In this document: piece by piece, positions 51,037 to 63,110 of the stretch
How the letters are laid out: every line of letters starts with the position of its first letter
Position numbering within the stretch: position 1 is the first letter of the stretch
Assembly: GCF_032854445.1 (NCBI RefSeq)
Contig: NC_088303.1
Location: forward strand, 14,887,501 to 14,951,500
Direction: 5' to 3'
Source: Liolophura sinensis
Lineage: Eukaryota > Mollusca > Polyplacophora > Chitonida > Chitonidae
Length of the DNA: 64,000 nucleotides
The notes under the pieces: generated by a model
Databases searched by the model: none
Told to the model about the DNA's origin: nothing
Seen by the model: only the letters and a program-made list of their open reading frames with translations
Program-made: the position numbers and the translations under genes

Positions 51037-52960
51037 CAGTCACAGCTATATTCAACTTTACTTCTTGAGGAATATTATACCTTGCCGGTTTTTCCTTTAC
51101 GATACAGGGTTTCTTCCTAATTTGGAGTGCGTTAATAACGCAAGCTTTCATGACAAAAATCTGATATATAGAACAAGACACGTTCACCCTTACGTGTAAA
51201 TGTGCAATAGTTCTATATTGTGATATGTAGTCAGTGTTCACTGGACCGTTATAACTTTTATAATCGCTGATAAATTCTCCTTAAATTTCTGACACATATC
51301 TGTGCCAATCCATTTGTGGTGCAACATGCGTGAATTGGATATGGCTGTGACAACTTGGTGTGTTGCACCCCCGCATGCGTGTGATCTTAACTTGAGGCGC
51401 CTATGCTAAAAACTAGGGTGTCAAACATTTTACCAACCGAATGATCCCAGACAGACCGAGCGACTTACAGCCTGGATAGTCACTGTTAAACGCTTAACAT
51501 GGCAAGACTTACATATTGAGTGTAGCAAGGCGTCTCTCGTTGCAGACAGCGACTGAAGGGCTGGAACAATCCGGTGTGAAATACTGACACAATGCAGGAT
51601 GAGCCTGTCAGTTGTTTTATATGTAAAACTTATTCTATATTTGTCTTTCAGCGCTTTGGGAATCGGACCATGTCGACCTAACTCCTTTAGAGTACAGTTT
51701 TAAAGACCATCCATCCCAAGGTTAGGCGAATGGACGTACCGCCAGTCATCCATAAAAGTACCATGGGCATTCAAGCTAATTCGCCCGAGGCTTGAATGCG
51801 TTATTACTTTTAAACCGGTTAATCCTGGTACGGTATATTTTTTTGTATACAAGATAAATCATTACACAGTGTCTTTATTGTTGCTTCTGATCACTGAGAG
51901 CAACAAGACAACGAAGTATCGAATAAAAGTACATGCTTGTTGCATGTTTGTGATCTAATTTCCGGCAAAAGCATGCACTTAAATATAAAATCATTGAAAT
52001 ATAAAATCATAGAAAACAATTCCACACCACTGCGTGCAAACTGCAATTTTGCCCACATTGCACCAAATGTTCAATCTGATTTGACAATATTTCTGCGCAT
52101 GTGTGACGGGCCTCCATTGCTAAAGTGTCTTTTTATGATTCCTGAGCTATACAGTAATTAACTACCAAAACATATGTCTCACAGGCTGAACCGATGCAAA
52201 ACAGACCCTCTCATCTGATCAAAATAGATTAAATTAAAAGAGAACACAGAGAAAATTTATCAAGAAGAAACGTCAGCCAACTCCTGCAGTGTGATTCTTT
52301 TGCGAGCATCTAAACTACTTATCCTTTGTCCACTGCCCTAATCATACCAATGAGCATCACAAATGTGGTAATATTGATGGAGGAATAATCTGAAAATATT
52401 GCCGCTTTAAATTGCCCAAATACAAAGCTCATAAGTTAGCTTTTTGCTTAGATATATAAACAGGTAAACCTCGGGAATGTTGGAATCAGTACATAATTAT
52501 AACAAACTGCAAAATAATGTTAGGACGCTGATTTGTAAATAACTGGGGATTTCAGCTTCTATTAGTGGAAGCAGAATAACGAAGGCTTCTTACAATGGAA
52601 ATTATTCATAAATAAAACATCTGCCCAGTTATTGTTTCTCATGTGTTAAGCACCATGCCATAATTCAAGAATTTGTTGGGTTTTAATCTGTTGAAAAGCT
52701 TAGACTGTATCGCTCTTTTAAAATGCCGAAATACAAAGCTAACAACTAGTCTTTTGCTCAGATACATAAAGAGACAACTTTAATCTAACATCGAACTATA
52801 TGGAAGTGTAGTTATATGGAAGTATACCACTGAGAATATTACATATTTTGAAATATTTCATTTGATTAACAATGTCTTCAACACCTAATGGTAGGCCTGT
52901 GATTTATGAAGATAAGGTTTTGGCGAAGTAAAGTAGCGCTTATTGATTCGAATTCGAAGT
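51037..52960. other. non-coding
   Basis: No exon or repeat recognised. It may contain promoter sequence upstream of the second SCP start exon. Confidence 0.45.
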
Positions 52961-53085
52961 GTGGTCGTGGGTTTTCCCCGGACTCTGCCAGGTTTCCTCC
53001 AACTATAATGCTGGCCGCCGTCGTATAAGTGAAATATTCTTGAGTACGGCGCGAAACACCAATCAAATAAATATATAAATAAATC
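52961..53085 (+). mobile_element. SINE, 5'-truncated
   Basis: gtggtcgtgggttttccccg, aatgctggccgccgtcgtat and gaaatattcttgagtacggc, with AAATAAATATATAAATAAAT. Confidence 0.9.
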
Positions 53086-53185
53086 AAATAGGTCAGGGTT
53101 TAGACAAGACAATATAGCAAAGAGGGCAACAGTTTGTCATGGCTTACGCCTCATGCCAGGCAAACAACCCTTTCAAATATCAGAC

Positions 53186-53440
53186 CTTCCTCGAGGCCGA
53201 GGTGGTTAGCACACCAGGGCGGCACATTGACCCATGAGCCTCTCATCAATGCCGTCGCTCAGAGTCCTGTTCATGCTGTCTTCCTCTCTGCCCGTAAGTG
53301 GGCAGGTCTTCCAACAACCTGCGGATTATCATGGGTTAACCCCTGGGTCAGTCCGGTTTCGGTCAACCGTAATGCTGACCGCCGTCGTACAAGAGGAATA
53401 TTCTTGAGTACGGCGTAAACTATAAATCAAATAAATAAAT
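53186..53440 (+). mobile_element. tRNA-derived SINE, near full-length, diverged
   Basis: Head ctcgaggccgaggtggttag, cacattgacccatgagcctc, middle cttcctctctgcccgtaagt, tail gaatattcttgagtacggcg, AAATAAATAAAT. The B-box is damaged (cagagtcctgttcatgc). Confidence 0.85.
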
Positions 53441-54601
53441 CAGATTTCCTCAGATTGGAGGTTTATGTGTTTTGTTAGCACAGAATTACGTGGACGATCA
53501 AAACTACAACGGTCTGCAATGTGAGGCGGTTCTCTTTCCTAAAATCCACATATTGTCTATTTTCTTACGGTTTATGGTCGCTCTCAGCATAACGTCGGTC
53601 ACGTCACAAATCATCAAACATCGCATCACAGGTCAGCCAATGCCGAGTCTTCCCCCGATGCCGGAGTCCGACAAGGGCACTACCCCATATATGAATAGCA
53701 CGTTAAGTCAAGACAGGGTGTGAACCTGATCAGGGTTGAGCAGAAAAAAGAAATACAGCAGTTTTTTTTTTCTTGTTTCCGTGGATAATTTGTTTGTATT
53801 GAGGCCTTTAACTACTGTCAGAAAATCTATCAGTGATATACAGTGTTAGATAAAGTAACTGATTTCAAGTCAGGCTCTCTTTGGGAAGGCTTTCACTTTA
53901 CTTCAGGGAAAGTATATCACGTTCAGTTTAACCAAGCGTTGAACTTTTGCTAAGCACGTAGTTCTCGTGTGCACTTGCCAGGGATATTGTTATACTAAGT
54001 AGCCGCTCATTTCTGATGAGGCCTTTGGGGATATGATAAGCGGTCGACCACATCCAGCAGTCCTTTGAGGGAGCTAGGGGTTGTTTATACACAACGTCTA
54101 CAGCGCTGGTTAAACAACCAGCAATTTGTCTACCACCAAGATGATGTGCATGTATGTGTATTTAAGAAAGTCGGTATCTTGCCAAAACAGGGGGCCGACA
54201 GGTACACAATTTCTTTTAGCCTAAGTAAACTTGCCTTAACGTTAAATCTGGTATTATGTCTTAAACCGGTTTTCAGCAACCGGCCCAGGTCATTCTATTC
54301 CTTGTATTCCTTTATTATTCTATTCCTGCAAAGACCAGGATTCTACTCGTGGACTAAGTATCCCCGAGACCTGGTCTTTTGGCATTGTTTTAATGGTATT
54401 GTATGTTAAATGTGATAACAATACGACATTTTGAGTAAGTCTAGACCAGTTACGTCTAAAAAATTGCAGTTAACATCACTGCATATTTTTTTACCTAACA
54501 ACTTAAGCCATGGTGCTAAGGGGCGTGTAATTCGCTACTATTTATACATTTACATAAACAGTTAGAATGAAACCCTAACTTAGGTAAATTGACAAGAGGC
54601 T
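53441..54601. other. non-coding
   Basis: An 83-codon plus-strand ORF (53472-53723) and a 114-codon ORF (54065-54409) lack splice partners or known motifs, so no gene is called. Confidence 0.4.
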
Positions 54602-54842
54602 GTATTTCACCGGTTACCCGTGACCATTTGCCAGCTATCACACAGTCGTCGCTGCTCTGGTTTTACTCTCTATGCTGTAGCCGTATTTCACCGGTTACGT
54701 GTGACCACTTGCCAGCTATAACACAGTCCTCGCTGCTCTGCTTTTAATCTCTATGCTCTAGCCGTATTTCACCGGTTACGTGTGACCATTTGTCAGCTAT
54801 CACACAGTCGTCGCTGCTCTGGTTTATCTCTCTATGCTGTAC
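54602..54842. repeat. three tandem copies of an 81-bp unit
   Basis: Units start at 54602, 54683 and 54764 (gtatttcaccggttac...gctgctctg). The spacing is exactly 81. Confidence 0.94.
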
Positions 54843-55010
54843 GTCTTAATTGCATTAATGGATGTATCAATTTCAAAACAAGGTTAAAGACAAACCACCA
54901 ACAACTAAGAAAGTATGTAAACTAAAAAAATTAGAACGGACTCACGCAAAAAGAACTTATCAGTAGTTTTAATGATAAAGATAAGACGGAAGGAATCTTA
55001 AATACACATT

Positions 55011-55262
55011 TGGGGCCTTCGTGGGTCAGTTGGTTAGCGTGGTAGCGCAGAAGCCTCCCACCAATGCGGTCGCTGTGAGTTCAAGGCCAGCTCATGCTGG
55101 CTTCCTCTACGGCCGTAAGTGGAAGGTCTGCAGCAACCTGTGGATGGTCGTGGGTTTACCCCGGGCTCTGCCCGGTTTCCTACCACCATAATGCTGGCCG
55201 CCGTCATATAAGTGAAATATTCTTGAGTACGGCTTAAAACACCAATCAAACAAATAAATAAA
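55011..55262 (+). mobile_element. full-length tRNA-derived SINE
   Basis: All family blocks are present from ggggccttcgtgggtcagtt to AAATAAATAAA. Flanking direct repeats ttaaatacac (54998-55007 and 55263-55272) mark the insertion. Confidence 0.92.
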
Positions 55263-57235
55263 TTAAATACACTTTGCGTAGATGAAGCTGTTAGATAATT
55301 TAATCAAATGAAATTGCCAATTCTTCGATACTTCAGTTGACACAGTTGACTGGGCAAATAGTATACCAAATATTATTAGAGTTGTTATTCTGAAATGGGC
55401 ATCATGGCATCTCAAACTTTTCTCACAATGCTTGTATTGCCATGTTTTATAATATGTACATGTGTTATTAACCTTTTGTAATATAGCCCCAACACAGCCC
55501 GTATGAACCTAGTAAGCAAGTTATTATTTTGTGCTGAATTTTTGCAGAGCTTAAGATTTCAATTTATTTCAGTGTTCGAGCTTGCGGCTGTACACGAAAT
55601 GAACAGTAAAGATATATTGCTGTTTCCTGCATGAGTTGGTAACCCTGGAAACAGGTGCCAATTACTGATCCCCTGAACCACTGCTTCATACTTAAGATAA
55701 AAGTTCACGTCGTCGCTGGCATGGTTGTGCCATTTTTAGACATTTCGGCAGGGTTTTCTTGCATGAACTGTCTGCATGGCTAATTACGGTCAGTGTTAAT
55801 GAGGACGAAGTTCAATTTAGATGCACTGAGCCTCTACATCATTAGCCGGGCGACTGCGCAGTACTCCACCATGCTGAGACATTAGACAGCTTAATGTGTG
55901 GAATAGCGGATCTTCTGTCAAACGTACGTGCCCCTGTTGTCAGCGGATGTTACCAGTCGAGTGGTTCCTGTTCGGGTGAAGTTATCTCTGCAGAAGAGAA
56001 AACAACGGTCAGAAAACATGGCGACTTTTTGCCAAGAAACACATAGGAGGGTATGTGATCTGCAACAAAAAGAAAAACGTTGTAAAATATGTTACTCCAA
56101 TAAAACAACCATTACAAGTACCATGATAACCAAACTTAATCATACGTATCCGAGGGTAACGCCCGGTAAACACAAGCCACAGCCAACCATGCAATGGTTA
56201 TTAAGTGAGACAAGCTGTATACAAATTCGTATGTTCAGACATGCTGTATACCTATTCCTTTATCCATTGACACAAGCTTTATACCACTGACTACATTCTA
56301 AAGAGGAAACCTGTATGCCACTTTTTATATTCTAATGAGACAAATTGTTTACTAATTCCAATATTATAACGAGGAAAACCGTATATGGCTTTATATATAC
56401 AGCTATTCACCAGCTATTCACTAATTTCTACATGTTAATAAGACAATCTGTATACCATGTATTTTACCATATTCTCATGAAGTAAGCTGCACAAAAACTC
56501 CTACATTCTATAATCTGTATTACAGAAATTCATGCCATTGATAAAGGTCACTGAAATAATTCAACAGACAGTCAGTCAACTTGGGCAAGCTATTCACGCC
56601 TTCATCGATTGAAAATGATATTTGGCATGCGCTTTGGCAAAGAGCTAGTGCAAAGATAGGACGAACAAGAGAGTAAATGTATACTTGAATATTAAAAAAA
56701 AGAGGCGAACTAATTCATACCTTTTTTCAGTCAACTCAACTACAATAAAAAGAGATGATGAAGAGTATTATTAAAATTATATTAAGGCTTAGACACAGTG
56801 AGCAAATACAATTTAGTATGTTTCCTTTGAATTAATGAATAATCTAACAATCCCTATCTCCTTTTATTTTATTGAAAAACGGCTTGAAAAACCGTGCCTA
56901 AACCCTCCGCTCCAAGTCATTTCGTACAGTTTATTCATTGTGTATTTTTATAATGCTGTCTGATAATGATTAAACTTTAGAGTGAATTCTGAACCAGTGG
57001 TTGGTGCGTTTAAAGTATGTTCATTGCTGCGTATCAAGGGAGTTAATCAAGTGCAATAACCTAGTGAGTAGGCCTAAACTGAGAGAACGCTGAGTCTCAA
57101 GCTCCATGCACTTCCATGCCGGCCGACATTGCGTTGAAAACATTCCATATAGGACTACTTTAGCTGCGTGTACATGCTTTTTTGATTCCCATGTTTTATC
57201 AAACGGAAAAAGCGGCATTTCATACTTTATTCCAG
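55263..57235. other. non-coding with a degenerate repeat tract
   Basis: Between about 56190 and 56530 a loose period of roughly 45-50 bases recurs (variants of gagacaagctgtatac). No exon was recognised. ORFs at 55928-56290 (plus) and 57021-57218 (minus) have no supporting splice or domain evidence. Confidence 0.4.
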
Positions 57236-57372
57236 GAAACTATACATTGACTAATGTAAGCAACGCCGTGCAAACAGTGCAAATTTCACCAACAAGAAAA
57301 CACTGCAATGTTTTGAAACCTTCCCCCAAAATAATGATGTCTAAAGTAGAATTAACGCCAGCAAACGACTGA
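57236..57372 (+). other. candidate terminal coding exon, opposite strand to the GPCR
   Basis: The acceptor tactttattccag precedes an exon that, in phase 1, reads NYTLTNVSNAVQTVQISP...KVELTPAND and stops at 57370-57372. The Ser/Thr-rich composition resembles a GPCR C-terminal tail, and its entry phase equals the exit phase of the last GPCR exon at 57968. But that gene is on the other strand. It may be a flipped exon, part of an unseen plus-strand gene, or chance. Confidence 0.3.
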
Positions 57373-57967
57373 ATTAACGAGGATAGGTAAAATAAGTTGA
57401 TTTGTAAGGTTGTGTAATATGAAAGCGGCAGTGCTGAAGAAAGTAAACGCGCGTCTTCAGTCAAGGCTTAAAGTTATATACAAAATTTCCTTCCACCTAT
57501 TGCACAACCTCGATATTTTTAAACAACCTTTTTTTAATCTTTCAACCACTATTATAAACTACTGAGAAGGAGACGTCAAGTTCCATTTACATAACTCATG
57601 GTTTGCATGGAACGTTGTTGCATGCAGCGTAACTGACATAAAGAGACAGGTTTGCGAACGGCTGAAATTTTAGACAAAGGCAAGCTCACATGTTTCCCTC
57701 ATGTTTTGTAAGGCTATCCAGTGGTCTTTAGACATTTAAGGTCTGATACAAACGCAGATAAAGTTAGTCATCGGTATACAGTTTTATCGGGAATGGCTTA
57801 AAAAACAAATTATGGTTTATTCATAAAAACACTGAATATCTCTTACTGGTTTAGAAACCTTTGTGTGCGAGTTTGTGAACACTAAACGCTTTCCCGGAAG
57901 ATTGTTTATGCAGTCTATCGCGAACAAGCATTTAATTCAGTGTGGGAGATAATGTGTAGACATTTAC

Positions 57968-60900
57968 CTGCCATGGGACATCGGGCTCGCTTAGAACAAC
58001 AACTTGAACATGCTATCCGGAATTCTCGGCGAAACTTTTCTGAAACAAATGATTATAATAAAAGAATTATATGAATGGCAGCAAATATATTTATTTGATA
58101 AACGAATGGTGTTTGAGTGTAGTATTACTGTAGACAAAGTGCAACAGCCTATAACCATTGTACTTTACTACTTTCGTATTTTATATACTGTATTAGTTAC
58201 TTTCTTGGTGGTTTGTGTTAAACGTCGTTTTGTGAATTGGCCTTACAATTATTTACCCAGAACGTTCATTTTGGTTGACGGGTGGTATACGAAAGTCTGT
58301 TTCGACTACCAGATTCCACTGCTATCATCATCGTGCCATCATAACGCAAAATGCGAAAATCGCTTCCCATTCGTGATACCATCGCCACAACCACAAATTA
58401 AAGTACTCTGTTAACAATATTGTATGGTGTTGAAATTTTATCGCTACAAACAGAAATCTGCGTTCCCTGATAGGCCCAAAGGTTCGTCTCCGATTGTCTA
58501 AACACGATGGCTATGTACGTTTTCAATGTGTGTCGACTGAAATGCCTCTAATAACGCTTCGTACACTGACGAATCACGTCGTGTTTCTTCTCATTTTTAC
58601 TATACAGCAAGCACTTTTCACGTATTTGTGTAAGATGGCACCTTAAAATAGTGGACCATTTTTATTTTTCAAACTTCCCTGATATCTATTTTAGTGTGCG
58701 AGCAACATAACAGAACATAAATCGACCATGCCTGTAGGAACTTTAACGCATAATGAAGCTACGAAAGATTGTGAGAGTTTTGATTGTCTCCTACAGCTAC
58801 CCTTCCCTAAAATTTAACTTCACAATATGAAAAAGTTTTCTAAAGGGAGCCGGCTAGAAATCATAAGTAATAAGTGTTGCTCCAGATGCGTACCACTACA
58901 ATTGAACTCATTAAAGATATCTTCACAATGCCTGTGGTTCTTTTTCGCCACAGGCTATATTTTAATTGTGTCCAACACTACCACTATTTCAAACCAGTCA
59001 GAGGTTATTCCTAACTCGTTCATCATTAGATATCTCTCGTATCTTCCCGTTCTATGTTGCTTGTACATCGATGTTGTACGTTCAAGTCTGACACGAGGAA
59101 GTCGATCTTTTTGATTGGCCACAACAGATTTTTCTATCCGGCACTTTATTGGTCGAAACGTGTTCGATGTATTCGAAATGAAGTGGACTCAAATTTCCTG
59201 TCAGTTCTATAGTGATGGTTTCTGGAATAGCGAGCGAGAATGCACTCAAGAATCCGAGGACAGTGAGTCAAGAGTTAAGGCTTGTGACTTCGAATTAGCT
59301 GATCACAAGAATTTCTTAATTAAGAGAAGGCAGGGCGGCATCAGATTTATGGCTTACCACTCATGAAGTTATAGATGACAGGGTTCATGGCACTATTGAT
59401 GTAGACTAGAAGATGTGTGCACATGACTATGATCACAGTGGGATGCGCGCCGAGAGTCCACGCCGACTTCACCATCCCAGTCAGTTGGAGGATGCTGGGA
59501 AGATAAATCCACTGGTTTAGTAACTAATTAACCGAGAAACAGGCTAACCGACAAACTGACTAGCTAGCTGGCTCGCTATCTAACTGATCAGATAACTGTC
59601 AAACTAATGAATTAACTAACCGACTGATTAAGTTACTGATTGAGTTTCTGATTCCTTGGTTGATATATTTATTAAGCTAAGATTGCATTGCCTTCAGTAC
59701 AGTTACAGGTCATCAAGCATTTGTAAGCATTTTGTTCATCGTTCCCTGTTCATTTTAAATTCAAATTTCAAACCACAAGACACAATAGCTCCTCTTCTAG
59801 ACAAATCGATCGCCTCGAAATGACTGTCGTTTGTAGCTTTTCGTTAACGGCCCATTACCTTAATGTTATCATCGTTATCACATAGGGCTACACGATTTTA
59901 CCTCCAAATAAATCAATCTCATCGATTCCAAACCCACTATACTCACCAAAATGAATATGTTTCAACACTTTTCGATTTCCTGTATAAATGCCATTATTTT
60001 AATTAGGATTGTTCCTAAATATGAGCCCTTTCTCAGCAACCCTCATAATTTCTGTTTCTTTGTACTGATATTCTGATATTTATAGTTCAGTCTTTCTCAC
60101 GTTCTAATGTCTAACGATTAGCATTTCTCACAATTCATTTTCTAACGTCTGTCTTTCTTGTTACCATTTTCTAACGTCTGTCTTTCTTGCTACCATTTTC
60201 TAGCGTCTATCTTTCTTGCTACCGTTTCCTAACGTCTATCGTTCTTACTACCATTTTCTAACATCTATCTTTCTTACTACCATTTTCTAACGTCTATCTT
60301 TCTTACTACCATTTCCTAACGTCTATCGTTCTTACCACTTCCTTACCACTCACACCACTCATATATGTTTGTTTCCACTTGGCGCCTTTGCTACTCACAA
60401 AAGTGTGTTGATGATATGAACAGGGAGATAACAGCAGATGAAGAAGATAACCACAACAAAAAGCATCTTTGCCGTCCTGCGACGTGCTGCATGAGGCTGC
60501 GAGAACTCGCCAAAGCTTGTCGACGCTCCTAAAGAGTAAAATGAAAAAGAGATTATTAATTTGATGTATGAATGATAAAAAGGCCACTGTTTTATAAACA
60601 AGGAAATATCTTACTTAACCGTATTTAAACTAATTTGGCTGCACTTAGGTTTAAGCTATAGACGTATATTTTGGTTGCAGATTTAGGTATTGATACAGAT
60701 TTACATTCTGGCTGCAGACTTACATTTGGGCTGCAAATTTACTGGCTCTGAACTACAGAAATCATTCCTATCAAATTTTGGACAATATTTAACAGCCTCT
60801 GCGAAACTCCAGAGGGCCATCCAGTATACAGTTGAACCAGTATACAGTTGTCATGGTTTTATATATGCATTAATACAAATTATTTGTGAGCTCATCAAAA

Positions 60901-61611
60901 GTGATTTTTGTTTATTGCTGTATAATGCCATAGTAAAGAAGTTTTCATTAGCACAATGACGACCATATTTTGGGTGGAGGAGAGCAGAGTGCCTGAGGTA
61001 AACCACTCACCATAGGTTTCTGTGTGTGACAAGTCATGAGTGGATCGCCATCGAATTTCATGTAATACTACACGAGACAGCACCGTCGACGTAGATACCC
61101 CAAGCCAGTGGAATCTTGGAAATTCCCTGTCTGAGAATGGCAATAAAACCGTGTCCCGTGTGGTCTAGTGATTTCAAATTTAAAGAGGCTAAAATGTTTG
61201 ATGATGTTGGCAGTGGCCATGATTTTGGAATGAAGATATTATATACTCACCGTTACCGGTCTGTATTGGTATGTGAGATTTCCACAGACACTTTGCTATC
61301 CGAGCGTAACAAAACGCGATGATAATTACTGGGATGACAAAGAAGACGATGATATAAATATAGAAGCCCATCAATGGTTTCATATTCCTGCAAGACACAA
61401 GATACGGTGTCACGTATTCAGGATAACTCCGCTTGATTTCGCAAAACACTAAGTCCGGAATAGAAGCAGAGAAAGCAATAACCCAGATAACGACAATTGT
61501 AAACCGGGCTTTCACCAAGGTGGCACGTGCTTTTAACGGATAACAGATGGCGTTGAATCTCTCAATGGCAATGGCGGTTAGAGTGAGGACGGAAACGACA
61601 ACGGACACCCT
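57968..61611 (-). CDS. peptide GPCR, orexin/allatotropin receptor-like (TM3 to tail)
   Basis: Four minus-strand exons join in phase: 61251-61611, 60399-60528, 59358-59494, 57968-58039. The first gives TM3 (RVSVVVSVLTLTAIAIERF, with ERF at the DRY position), NAICYPLKA, TM4 (IVVIWVIAFSASIP), a loop with CEIKR and SCRNM, TM5 (YIYIIVFFVIPVIIIAFCY) and the LWKSHIP turn. The second gives RRRTAKMLFVVVIFF and TM6 CCYLPVHIIN. The third gives TM7 (LLVYINSAMNPVIYNFMS). The fourth gives KFRREFRIACSSCCSKRARC, a helix-8 with Cys suitable for palmitoylation. LW..xIP, RRxTAKML and LVYxNSAxNPxIYNF are shared with orexin and allatotropin receptors, class A peptide receptors that signal through G proteins at the plasma membrane. 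The TM1-TM2 exons are to the right of the window. The terminal exon is unclear: reading on past 57968 gives a stop after about 15 residues. The introns hold a 29-bp repeat and a large satellite. Confidence 0.9.
60136..60335. repeat. 29-30-bp tandem repeat in a GPCR intron
   Basis: About seven units of ttctaacgtctatctttcttactaccatt with small variations. It lies in the intron after the TM6 exon, ending about 60 bases beyond the exon's donor. Confidence 0.92.
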
Positions 61612-62144
61612 CTGAAATACAAAAAAGAGAACTTAAAATGGAATTACATGGATTTGATCAATTTTTTTTCCATTCTTGTTTGGAATGTGTGAACAAATCG
61701 ATGAATCATGTAGTCTTCCAGTCAGTGTGTGTGCTGTGGGTTTAACGTGGCTAACAACATCACTTTGTTCACATGCTGAACGACGGTGTTTTGTCAAAAT
61801 GCAGTCTCAGGGCTCCATTGTATGAATATTCATGTATAGCTCCTACACGAACGAAACCAGAGACGACACCTCACTGTGTCACATTTTACAAGGCTGACCA
61901 ACTTTATTAGATTTCGACAGGAGGACGTTTATCTACAACCAACGGAACTAACAAAGTATCTGCTATAGCTCATATACTTAAAATCGGGCGTGTTGGGCAG
62001 AGTGTAACAAATTTTCGAAATTACTGCCTGGGGTAAGGAAGACACTGTTTCAATCCATAATTTAATCAGTTCACCATCCGAATTGATTGACCTAAGTTGT
62101 TCTGTTTAGTGGATAGCTGTAGATAAACAGTTTCAATAAGAACA
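61612..62144. other. GPCR intron sequence
   Basis: Upstream of the TM3 exon on the minus strand. No further exon was seen. Confidence 0.5.
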
Positions 62145-63110
62145 GTGTTATATTGATTCCTTCATTAATCAGGGTAATAACTGTGTGAAAGTGTTTAATT
62201 GATTGCTTCGTTGATCAGGATAATAACTGTGTGAAAGCGTTTAATCGATTGATTTATTGACCAGGGTAATAACTGCGTGAAAGTGTTTAACTGATTGCTT
62301 CAATGACCAGTGTAACAACTGTGTGAAAGTGTTTAATTGATTGCTTCAATGATCAGTGTAACAACTGTGTGAAAGTGTTCAACTGATTGCTTCACTGGCC
62401 AGGGTAATAACTGTGTAAAAGTGTTTAACCGATTGCTTTATTGATCAGTGTAACAAGTGTGTGAAAGTGTTTAATTGATTGCTTCATTGATCAGGGTAAC
62501 AACTGTATGAAAGTGTTTAATTGATTGCTTCACTGGTCAGGGTAATAACTGTGTGAAAGTGTTTAACCGATTGATTTATTGACCAGGGTAATAACTGTGT
62601 GAAAGTGTTTAACTGATTGCTTCGTTGATCAGGATAATAACTGTGTGAAAGCGTTTAATCGATTGATTTATTGACCAGGGTAATAACTGCGTGAAAGTGT
62701 TTAACTGAATGCTTCAATGACCAGTGTAACAACTGTGTGAAAGTGTTTAATTGATTACTTCAATGATCAGTTTAACAACTGTGTGAAAGTGTTCAATTGA
62801 TTGCTTCACTGGTCAGGGTAATAACTGTGTGAAAGTGTTTAACCGATTGCTTTATTGATCAGTGTAACAGCTGTGTGAAAGTGTTTAATTGATTGCTTCA
62901 TTGATCAGGGTAACAACTGTGTGAAAGTGTTTAATTGATTGCTTCACTGGTCAGGGTAATAACTGTGTGAAAGTGTTTAACCGATTGCTTCATTGCTCAG
63001 AGTAATAACTGCGTGAAAGTGTTTAACCGATTGCTTCATTGACCAGGGTAATAACTGTGTGAAAGTGTTTAACCGATTGCTTCATTGACCAGGGTAATAA
63101 CTGTGTGAAG
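62145..63110. repeat. 46-bp satellite, about 21 copies, with 414-bp higher-order period
   Basis: Unit: gtgtttaattgattgcttca-ttgatcagggtaataactgt-gtgaaa (46 bases). A distinctive run of monomers starting gattgcttcgttgatcagga at 62201 recurs at 62615, exactly 9 monomers (414 bases) later, with matching variants in the following units. The array lies in the intron upstream of the GPCR TM3 exon. Confidence 0.95.

Noticed and set aside
53472-53723. 83-codon plus-strand ORF with a Pro-rich end (PMPSLPPMPESDKG)
   Set aside because: Composition is protein-like but there is no splice partner, motif or conserved context.
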